A stretch of 64,000 bases of DNA from Brevibacterium sp. W7.2 (GTDB taxonomy: Bacteria > Actinomycetota > Actinomycetes > Actinomycetales > Brevibacteriaceae), in contig NZ_CP073089.1 of the NCBI RefSeq assembly GCF_018137945.1, positions 1,674,001-1,738,000 on the forward strand, in the 5' to 3' direction. Within the stretch, counting starts at the first letter, position 1; each line of letters starts with the position of its first letter. The notes under the pieces were generated by a model. That model saw only the letters and a list, made by a program, of their open reading frames with translations. It was not told the origin of the DNA and did not search any database. A program made the position numbers and the translations under genes. Below, one piece after another: positions 1 through 6,362 of the stretch.

Positions 1-1
1 G

Positions 2-889
2 CCGGTGCGCCGGCACGGAGTCGACGCCGCGATCTTCTTCTCCGACATCGTCGTGCCGCTCCAGGCCGCCGGCGTCGACGTCGAGATCGTCGCCGGGCGC
101 GGGCCCGTCCTCGCCTCGCCGATCCGTTCGCGCGCCGATGTCGACGCGCTGCCGGAGCTCGATCCGGCCGACATTCCCGACATCGCCGAATCGATCGGGC
201 GCATCACCGCCGAACTCGGGGAGGCGACGCCGCTCATCGGTTTCGCCGGCGCCCCCTTCACTCTCGCGAGCTATCTCATCGAGGGCGGCCCGAGCAAGAA
301 CCATGAGAAGACGAAGTCGCTGATGATCTCCGACCCGGAGACGTTCTCCCGGCTGCTGGAGAAGCTCGCCCGCATCTCCGCGACGTTCATCGACGTCCAG
401 CTGTCCGCCGGGGCCAGTGCCTTCCAGCTCTTCGACTCGTGGGCGGGCTACCTCAGCCGCCGCGACTACGTCGACCACGTCCTCGAGCACTCGACCGCAG
501 TGTTCTCCGCCCTGGCCGCCCACGAGGTCCCGAGCATCCACTTCGGCGTCCAGACCGGTGAGCTGCTCTCCTCGATGGCCGAGGCCGGGTCGAGTGCGAT
601 GGGCGTCGACTTCCGCGTCGACCTCGCCGATGCCGCGACCCGGGTGCGTCCCGGCCAGGCCCTCCAGGGCAACCTCGACCCGGCGCTGCTCTTCGCTCCG
701 TGGGAGGCCCTGGCCCCGCGGGTCGAGGACATCGTCCGCGCCGGTCTCGCCCACGATGCGGGCTTCGTCTTCAACCTCGGGCACGGGGTCCTGCCCGACA
801 CCGACCCGGAGGTGCCCGGTCGGATCGTCGCCGAGGTGCACCGTCTCTCGCAGCAGCTCATCGCCGAGGAGGCGGCAGGCACCCGATGA
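2..889 (+). CDS. hemE: uroporphyrinogen decarboxylase, 5' end cut off
   Basis: Decarboxylates the four acetate side chains of uroporphyrinogen III to give coproporphyrinogen III in the cytosolic heme pathway. The visible 295 residues match the family: the substrate-cleft segment FFSDIVVPL near the window edge, the DSWAGYLSRRDY segment in the middle and GHGVLPDTDPE near the C-terminus. Family members are about 350 residues, so roughly 55 N-terminal residues lie outside the window. The reading frame is open back to base 2, so the GTG at base 5 is an internal Val codon, not a start. The stop overlaps the next gene's ATG (ATGA, 886-889), so hemE, the oxidase and hemQ form one operon. Confidence 0.95.
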   Translation, partial: PVRRHGVDAAIFFSDIVVPLQAAGVDVEIVAGRGPVLASPIRSRADVDALPELDPADIPDIAESIGRITAELGEATPLIGFAGAPFTLASYLIEGGPSKNHEKTKSLMISDPETFSRLLEKLARISATFIDVQLSAGASAFQLFDSWAGYLSRRDYVDHVLEHSTAVFSALAAHEVPSIHFGVQTGELLSSMAEAGSSAMGVDFRVDLADAATRVRPGQALQGNLDPALLFAPWEALAPRVEDIVRAGLAHDAGFVFNLGHGVLPDTDPEVPGRIVAEVHRLSQQLIAEEAAGTR

Positions 890-2313
890 GCAGGATGACG
901 ATCGTCGGCGGGGGCATCTCCGGGCTCGCCGTCGCTCACCGCCTTGCCGCCGCACATGAGGTCACCGTGCTCGAGGCCGGCGACCGCCTCGGCGGATGCC
1001 TGAAGTCGACGACGCTCGGCGGCCACGTCGGGGTCGGTCTCGACCTCGGCGCCGAGGCGAGCCTCGTCCGCCGTCCCGAGACCCGGGAGCTCGCCGCCGA
1101 ACTCGGCCTCGACCTCGAGTTCCCCTCGCCCCACCACTCCTCGCAGGTGCTCGCCGCCGGTCGCCTCCAGGCGATCCCGAAGCGCACGATCATGGGCGTG
1201 CCCGGTGACCCCGAGGTCGTCCGCGACCTCCTCGGCGACGCCGCCACCGCGCGCATCGCCGCCGAAGTTCTCACCCCCGCGCTGGCCGACCCCGACACCT
1301 CGGTGGGGGAGTTCCTCGCCGCCCGCCTCGGCGACGACCTCGTCGACACGCTCGTCGATCCGCTGCTCAGCGGGGTCTATGCCGGCCGGTGCCGCGACCT
1401 GTCGCTGGCCGCCACGGTGCCCGCGCTCCTGCCCGCGGCCGCCGCGGGCACCTCGGTGCTCGATCTCGTCACCGCCCTGCTTGCCGCCCGCGACGAGCAG
1501 GCCGCGGCGTCCGACGCCGCCGCACCGGTGTTCATGTCCCTCGTCGGCGGCATCAGCCGCCTCATCCCCGCCCTCGAGTCTGCGATCACCGCGGCCGGCG
1601 GGCGGATCCGCACGCACTCCCCGGTCACCGCCGTGGAGCGCCGCGACGACGGGACCTGGACGGTGACGACACCGGACGGTGCACACACCGCCGACACCGT
1701 CGTCCTCGCCACGCCCGCGCCGGTCACGGCCGGACTGCTCGCCGAGGCGGCCCCCGGTCCCGCCCGCCGGCTCCGTGCGGTGCCCTACGCCTCGACCGCG
1801 CTCGTCGTCGCCCTCCTCGACCTCGGCGACGGACCGCTGACGGGCTCGGGATTCCTCGTGCCGGCGGCGGCGGACACGTTCATCAAGGCCTCGACGTTCG
1901 CGTCGAACAAATGGCCGTGGCTCGCCGACCGCCTCCCCGAGGGCACCGCGCTCATCCGGATGAGCGTCGGACGCTTCGGCGACGCCCCCGGCACGTGGCA
2001 GGAGCTCGACGACACGGCGCTGCGCGACCGCGCCTTCGCCGACTGGCAGGAGATCACCGGACGCTCCGGCGATCGGATCATCGTCAGCCAGGTGCAGCGC
2101 TGGGACGATGCGCTGCCGCAGTACCTGCCGGGCCACCTCGGCGCGATGGCGGACCTCGACGCCGATATCGGGACGATCCCCGGCCTCGAAGTCGTCGGCT
2201 CGACGTACGCCGGAGTCGGCATCCCCGCCTGCCTCGCCCGCGCCGAGACCGTCGCGCAGAGGCTGAGCCGGCCAGCAGACCACCACCCAACCGAGACGAA
2301 GGAGACGCTGTGA
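886..2313 (+). CDS. cgoX: coproporphyrinogen III / protoporphyrinogen oxidase (HemY/CgoX type)
   Basis: FAD-dependent oxidase of about 475 residues. It starts at the ATG overlapping the hemE stop, which puts the Rossmann fingerprint VGGGISGLA at residues 7-15. A C-terminal FAD-contact segment, [16 protein letters not shown], is also present. In actinobacteria that carry HemQ, this enzyme is known to oxidise coproporphyrinogen III to coproporphyrin III (CgoX) rather than working as a classical protoporphyrinogen oxidase; I infer that role from the hemQ neighbour. The stop TGA (2311-2313) overlaps the GTG start of hemQ, consistent with translational coupling. The ferrochelatase that would act between the two is not in this window. 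Confidence 0.93.
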   Translation: MSRMTIVGGGISGLAVAHRLAAAHEVTVLEAGDRLGGCLKSTTLGGHVGVGLDLGAEASLVRRPETRELAAELGLDLEFPSPHHSSQVLAAGRLQAIPKRTIMGVPGDPEVVRDLLGDAATARIAAEVLTPALADPDTSVGEFLAARLGDDLVDTLVDPLLSGVYAGRCRDLSLAATVPALLPAAAAGTSVLDLVTALLAARDEQAAASDAAAPVFMSLVGGISRLIPALESAITAAGGRIRTHSPVTAVERRDDGTWTVTTPDGAHTADTVVLATPAPVTAGLLAEAAPGPARRLRAVPYASTALVVALLDLGDGPLTGSGFLVPAAADTFIKASTFASNKWPWLADRLPEGTALIRMSVGRFGDAPGTWQELDDTALRDRAFADWQEITGRSGDRIIVSQVQRWDDALPQYLPGHLGAMADLDADIGTIPGLEVVGSTYAGVGIPACLARAETVAQRLSRPADHHPTETKETL

Positions 2314-3020
2314 GCGACTACACGCAACCCACCGAGGAACAGATCGAGCAGGCCAACCAGGAGATCCGCTACATCGCGTACTCGGTCTTCGCCGCCGCCG
2401 GTGAGCTCGGCGACGCCGACCGGGCGCCGCTGGCCGCCGAGGTCGACGAGGCGCTCGCCCCGCTCATCGAGCAGGGGCTCGTCGTCCGCGGCGTCTACGA
2501 CGTCTCCGCCCTGCGCGCCGACGCCGACGTCATGTTCTGGTACCACGCCCCGACGATCGAGCTCATCCAGGCCGCGTACTCGGCGATCCGCCGGACCCTG
2601 CTCGGCGGGATCCTCGAACCCGTGTGGTCGGTCGTCGGACTCCACCGTCCCGCCGAGTTCAACAAGGCCCACCTGCCGGCCCTCCTCACCGACGACCAGC
2701 CCGGCTCCTACATCTGCGTCTACCCGTTCGTCCGGTCCTACGACTGGTACCTCCTCGACCCGGGCGAGCGGTCGACGATGCTGCGCGACCACGGGATCGC
2801 GGCGGCCGGCTACAAGGACATCAAGGCGAACACGATCTCGGCCTTCGCCCTCGGCGACTACGAATGGCTGCTCTCCTTCGAGGCCGAGGAGCTCCACCGC
2901 ATCGTCGACCTCATGCGCGACCTGCGCAACACCGAGGCGCGGCGGCACGTGCGCGAGGAGATCCCGTTCTACACGGGACCGCGCCGCGAGCTCGTCGACA
3001 TCATCACCGACTGGCGCTGA
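2310..3020 (+). CDS. hemQ: coproheme decarboxylase (HemQ / ChdC)
   Basis: Last enzyme of the coproporphyrin-dependent heme route; it oxidatively decarboxylates coproheme to heme b. The 236-residue protein has the chlorite-dismutase-family fold signature, with the conserved [12 protein letters not shown] strand and the LRDHG motif whose His (residue 161) is the candidate proximal heme ligand. The start is the GTG at 2310, which overlaps the upstream stop and has GAAGGAG 7 bases before it. An ATG-initiated alternative would lose the conserved N-terminus. Gene order hemE-cgoX-hemQ is typical of actinobacteria. A perfect 20-bp hairpin closes the operon. Confidence 0.94.
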   Translation: MSDYTQPTEEQIEQANQEIRYIAYSVFAAAGELGDADRAPLAAEVDEALAPLIEQGLVVRGVYDVSALRADADVMFWYHAPTIELIQAAYSAIRRTLLGGILEPVWSVVGLHRPAEFNKAHLPALLTDDQPGSYICVYPFVRSYDWYLLDPGERSTMLRDHGIAAAGYKDIKANTISAFALGDYEWLLSFEAEELHRIVDLMRDLRNTEARRHVREEIPFYTGPRRELVDIITDWR

Positions 3021-3030
3021 GCACCGCAGA

Positions 3031-3075
3031 CGCGCATGAGGCCGACACTCGATAGGAGTGTCGGCCTCATGCGCG
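3031..3075. terminator. bidirectional hairpin terminator after hemQ
   Basis: Perfect 20-bp inverted repeat, arms 3031-3050 and 3056-3075, with a 5-base loop (GATAG). It begins 10 bases after the hemQ stop and lies between hemQ and the convergent 74-codon gene. There is no U-tract, which is common for GC-rich actinobacterial terminators. A 12-base piece, TGCGCGTCGGTG, recurs 40 bases further on. Confidence 0.8.
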
Positions 3076-3194
3076 TCGGTGTTTGTGCGCTTGTTTGCTT
3101 GAGCGCTTATGCGCGTCGGTGCGGGGGAGCGTTGGCGCGGGGGCAGGCGGGGAGCGGCGCCGTGTGCGCGCCGGGCTGGCGGGGGAGCCGGGCC

Positions 3195-3419
3195 TCAGTC
3201 GTCGGTCGGCGGCTGCGGGGTCTTCGCGACGACGTAGGAGTGACCGGCGGCGTCGGTGCGCATCTCGAGGCCGAGGGCGTCGAGGCGCTCATGGCGCAGG
3301 TGCTCGTCCTCGAAGTACCCGCCGGGGCGCGAGCTGTCGACCTGCGCAGGGCCGACGATGCGGCGGAAGAAGGAGTTGAGCCAGGCGACGCGGCGCTGGG
3401 GATCGTGGTGCTCGGTCAT
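3195..3419 (-). CDS. small orphan protein (74 aa), divergent from the OhrR-type regulator
   Basis: I do not recognise this family. It encodes 74 residues, is charged and soluble, and has no signal peptide, membrane segment or cysteine. The N-terminal third (RRVAWLNSFFRRIVGP) could form an amphipathic helix. The start ATG at 3419 is chosen because GAGGAGG lies 7 bases upstream on the minus strand; the open frame continues upstream but with shadow-like composition. The leader holds a palindrome, CCGGGAC-G-GTCCCGG (3445-3459). It shares a 112-bp divergent promoter region with the regulator at 3532 and may be its target. Function unknown. Confidence 0.72.
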   Translation of the reverse strand: MTEHHDPQRRVAWLNSFFRRIVGPAQVDSSRPGGYFEDEHLRHERLDALGLEMRTDAAGHSYVVAKTPQPPTDD

Positions 3420-3498
3420 GGAGGTCCTCCTCGACAGGATCGCGCCGGGACGGTCCCGGTGGATGCGACGAAACTGATAACTCAATAGTACACTGAAG

Positions 3499-3516
3499 AT
3501 TAGTGCGCTAACTAAT
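3499..3516. promoter_or_regulatory. candidate operator of the OhrR-type regulator
   Basis: ATTAGT-GCGCTA-ACTAAT is a perfect 6-bp inverted repeat with a 6-bp spacer, in an AT-rich patch that stands out from its surroundings. A -10-like TACACT at 3489-3494 would place the transcription start inside this palindrome, so a bound dimer would block the regulator's own promoter. The ribosome site GGGAGGA follows at 3520-3526. Confidence 0.55.
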
Positions 3517-3531
3517 TGTGGGAGGACACTC

Positions 3532-3996
3532 ATGGACCTGGACGATCCGCTGGCTCTCGAGAGCCAGATCTGCTTCGCACTCGCCGTCGCCTCGCGCGGG
3601 GTGATCTCCGCGTATCGGTCGGTGCTCGAGCCGCTGCGCCTCACCCACCCGCAGTACCTCGTCATGCTCGCCCTCTGGCAGCACGGCAGCTTGCCGGTCC
3701 GCCGCATCGCCGAGCTGCTCCGCCTCGAACCGGCGACGGTCTCACCGCTCGTCAAGCGACTCGAGGCCCTCGACTACGTCACGCGTGCGCGCAGCGCCAG
3801 CGACGAGCGCGTCGTCGAGGTCACGCTCACCCCGACCGGTGCCGATCTGCGCCGGGCCGCCGAGGCGATTCCCGGCCAGATGATGGCCAAGCTCGACATC
3901 GACGAGGCGGGGGTGCGCGATCTCCATGCGACGATGACCCGGATCATCGCCGCCGTCGACGCCTCGAACGCGAGGGATTCCTCAGCGGCCTCGTAG
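3532..3996 (+). CDS. MarR/OhrR-family peroxide-sensing repressor, one-Cys type
   Basis: 154-residue winged-helix regulator. The N-terminal ESQICFALAVASR followed by LTHPQYLVMLALW closely resembles OhrR proteins, whose redox-sensing Cys is at about residue 15. Here Cys14 is the only cysteine, as in one-Cys OhrR proteins such as that of Bacillus subtilis. The winged helix spans about residues 45-105 (LEPATVSPLVKRLEALDYVTR). Known OhrR proteins release DNA when this Cys is oxidised by organic hydroperoxides. The start ATG has GGGAGGA 5 bases upstream. No ohr peroxidase gene is nearby; the closest genes are the divergent orphan and the msrB pair. The function assignment is homology-based; the target is unknown. 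Confidence 0.86.
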   Translation: MDLDDPLALESQICFALAVASRGVISAYRSVLEPLRLTHPQYLVMLALWQHGSLPVRRIAELLRLEPATVSPLVKRLEALDYVTRARSASDERVVEVTLTPTGADLRRAAEAIPGQMMAKLDIDEAGVRDLHATMTRIIAAVDASNARDSSAAS

Positions 3997-4038
3997 ACTT
4001 CCGGCCCGGGCGGTCCAGGGCCCCAGGGCGACGAACCG

Positions 4039-4554
4039 TCAGTGAGCCGGGGTCTGAGGCCGCGACATCGGCGTGTGCTCGATGCCGTCCTCGTCGAAGC
4101 GGGGACCGTTCGGGGCGAAGCCGAACTCGGTGTAGAACCCCTCGAGATGGGACTGGGCGTTGAGCGTGAGCGGCAGATGCGCGAACTCGGCGACCACCTC
4201 GGCGATGAGCCGCCTGCCCCACCCCTGACCGCGGGCGGCCGGATCCGTGACGACCCGGCCGATGCTGCGCGCCCCCGGCACCGCGGCCGGCCCGTCGGCG
4301 AATCCCTCCGGGAGGATGCGGGCGTACGCGCGCGGCATCAGGCTCACCCCCGCCTCGGCGCCGTGGGAGTCGGGGACCGTCCCGCCGTCGCCGGGATGGA
4401 ACGCATGGAGCGTGCCCGGCAGGGTGTCGACCCCGTCGAGGTCGAGGAACACGCAGTCCTGCTCGACGACGAAGACCTGGGAGCGCAGCTGGAGGATGCC
4501 GTAGAGCTCGGCCGTCGTCAGCTCCGCGAACGGCTTGATGACGAGCCCGCTCAC
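4039..4554 (-). CDS. GNAT acetyltransferase, ElaA-like
   Basis: 171-residue GNAT-fold protein. LRSQVFVVEQDCVFLDLDGVD at residues 23-43 is the ElaA-family signature, and the acetyl-CoA loop RGQGWG is at 108-113. The substrate is unknown for the family. The start is GTG at 4554, directly abutting the TAA stop of msrB (TAAGTG), so the two are almost certainly co-transcribed and translationally coupled. The C-terminus (PQTPAH) ends 42 bases before the convergent regulator gene. Confidence 0.88.
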   Translation of the reverse strand: MSGLVIKPFAELTTAELYGILQLRSQVFVVEQDCVFLDLDGVDTLPGTLHAFHPGDGGTVPDSHGAEAGVSLMPRAYARILPEGFADGPAAVPGARSIGRVVTDPAARGQGWGRRLIAEVVAEFAHLPLTLNAQSHLEGFYTEFGFAPNGPRFDEDGIEHTPMSRPQTPAH

Positions 4555-4983
4555 TTACGCGTCCTGCGCGTCCTCGTTGAGCCGCAGCGAGATCGAGTTG
4601 ATGCAGTAGCGCTGATCGGTGGGGGTGTCGTAGCCCTCACCGGAGAACACGTGGCCCAAGTGGGAGTCGCAGTTCGCGCAGCGGACCTCGACGCGCTCCA
4701 TGCCCATCGAGGTGTCCCTGATGTAGCGGACCCGATCCTCGGCGAGCGGAGCGTAGAACGAGGGCCACCCGCAGTGCGAGGCGAACTTCGTGTCCGAGGG
4801 GAACAGGTCGGCCCCGCACGCCCGACACTGGTACATGCCCACCGTCGTCGTGTCGTTGTACTCGCCGGTGAACGGACGCTCCGTGGCACCCTGACGGAGG
4901 ACGGCGAACTCCTCGGGGGTGAGCACGTCCTGCCAGCGGACCTCCTCGGTGCCGTCAGCGGCGGGGGTGGGAGTGTGGCTCAT
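4555..4983 (-). CDS. msrB: peptide-methionine (R)-S-oxide reductase
   Basis: Reduces the R epimer of methionine sulfoxide in proteins, repairing oxidative damage. The 142-residue protein has the zinc pairs Cys53/Cys56 and Cys102/Cys105 and the catalytic Cys127 in QRYCINS; HCGWPSF around residue 71 is also family-typical. The start at 4983 (MSHTPTP) is chosen because GGAGGT lies just upstream; the longer open frame would put this ribosome site inside the gene. It is followed without a gap by the acetyltransferase. With the OhrR-type regulator nearby this looks like a small oxidative-stress neighbourhood (inference). Confidence 0.95.
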   Translation of the reverse strand: MSHTPTPAADGTEEVRWQDVLTPEEFAVLRQGATERPFTGEYNDTTTVGMYQCRACGADLFPSDTKFASHCGWPSFYAPLAEDRVRYIRDTSMGMERVEVRCANCDSHLGHVFSGEGYDTPTDQRYCINSISLRLNEDAQDA

Positions 4984-5129
4984 GGTGACCTCCGGTCTCA
5001 TTGCTCGGTGCGGTGGTGTCCATTGTCCCACCACCGGGACGGTCCGGGCCCGACGCTGCGGCGCCCACGACTCTTCCATGAGGTCAACAGCGTTTGGAGA
5101 GATCTCATTCCGTGGGAGAGAATGACACC

Positions 5130-6329
5130 ATGGCACGCGACTCTCAGTTCCCCACGCGCCTGCTGCTGGCCGCAGTCGGCGTCGGCGCCGGCATCGGCGC
5201 TGTGATCTCAGTGGCTTCCTCGGGACTCGCCGCGTACTTCGCCCGTCGCATCGTCGTTCCCGAGAACGCCCCCGAAGAGCTCGACATCCTCCACATCGAC
5301 GGCTTCTCCCCGAACATGCGCATCCACCTCCCGGCCGACGAGGAGACGACGGTGCCGGGCCTCTACGGCCTCTACTTCAACCAGGGGGCCGGGCACGCGG
5401 TGATCGGCGACATCGTCGAATACGATCCGCGCTCGCGCACCGTCTCCCGTGAGGTCGTCAGCGTGACCAAGGGCGACATCCGCCGCGCCCGGCACGGCCG
5501 CTGGACGGGCGTCGTCTACCCGGACCCGCTCGCGGCGGGGGTGAAGTTCGAGGACATCGACCTCGAATCCGACGCCGGGACGCTGCCGGCCTGGCACCTT
5601 CCCACCGACCATCCCGAACCCCGCGACACGTGGGCGATCCTCATCCACGGGCGCGCAAGCACGCGCGCCGAGGGCCTGCGGGCGGCCCCCGTGCTCAACA
5701 CGCTCGGCGTGCCGGCGATCGCGATGTCCTACCGCAACGACGCCGAGGTGCGCATCGAGTCCTCCTCGCGCTACGGCCTCGGCGACACCGAATGGATCGA
5801 CGTCGACGCCGCGATCGACTTCGCGCTCGCCCACGGCGCCCGCAACGTCGTCCTCTTCGGCTGGTCGATGGGCGGGGCGATCGCCTTCCAGGCGGCCTCG
5901 CGCGGACGCAACCGCGAGCACATCGCCGCCCTCGTCCTCGACGGTCCCGTCGTCGACTGGATCAACGTCCTCGACGGCCAGGCGAAGAAGAACATGCTCC
6001 CGACCCCGGTCGCGAAGCTCACGCTCGAGATGATCACTCAGCCGTGGGCGCGCCCGATCACCGGCCTCGAGACTCCGCTCGACCTCGGGCGGATGGACTG
6101 GGTGACCCGGGCCGCGGAACTCGATGTGCCCGTCCTCCTCATCCACTCCGACGACGACGAGTTCGTTCCGTCCTCACCCTCGCACGCCCTCGCCTCCGTC
6201 CGGCGCGACCTCGTGACGATGCCCCCGTACGTCAAGGCCCGGCACACGAAGGAATGGAACGTCGACCCCGTCCGCTGGGAGGACGATGTCGCGAACTTCC
6301 TCGAGACGAAGGTCCTCCCGCACGACTGA
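5130..6329 (+). CDS. membrane-anchored alpha/beta hydrolase
   Basis: 399 residues: an N-terminal hydrophobic helix (about residues 9-37), a roughly 120-residue lead-in, then an alpha/beta-hydrolase domain. The triad is visible: nucleophile Ser246 in GWSMGG, acid at Asp341-343 (HSDDDEF) and His372 (RHTKEW). The substrate is not evident. The start ATG at 5130 is preceded by GGGAGAG at good spacing; an in-frame GTG 18 bases earlier overlaps that site. The protein is probably inserted in the membrane with the catalytic domain outside (inference from the single helix). The stop codon lies in a 13-bp tandem duplication. Confidence 0.85.
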   Translation: MARDSQFPTRLLLAAVGVGAGIGAVISVASSGLAAYFARRIVVPENAPEELDILHIDGFSPNMRIHLPADEETTVPGLYGLYFNQGAGHAVIGDIVEYDPRSRTVSREVVSVTKGDIRRARHGRWTGVVYPDPLAAGVKFEDIDLESDAGTLPAWHLPTDHPEPRDTWAILIHGRASTRAEGLRAAPVLNTLGVPAIAMSYRNDAEVRIESSSRYGLGDTEWIDVDAAIDFALAHGARNVVLFGWSMGGAIAFQAASRGRNREHIAALVLDGPVVDWINVLDGQAKKNMLPTPVAKLTLEMITQPWARPITGLETPLDLGRMDWVTRAAELDVPVLLIHSDDDEFVPSSPSHALASVRRDLVTMPPYVKARHTKEWNVDPVRWEDDVANFLETKVLPHD

Positions 6330-6346
6330 GGGCCACGACTGGGGGC
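6321..6346. repeat. 13-bp tandem duplication across a stop codon
   Basis: CACGACTGAGGGC (6321-6333) is followed immediately by CACGACTGGGGGC (6334-6346). The first copy contains the TGA stop of the hydrolase gene. One base differs between the copies. Confidence 0.8.
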
Positions 6347-6362
6347 ACCTCACCGGCACCCG

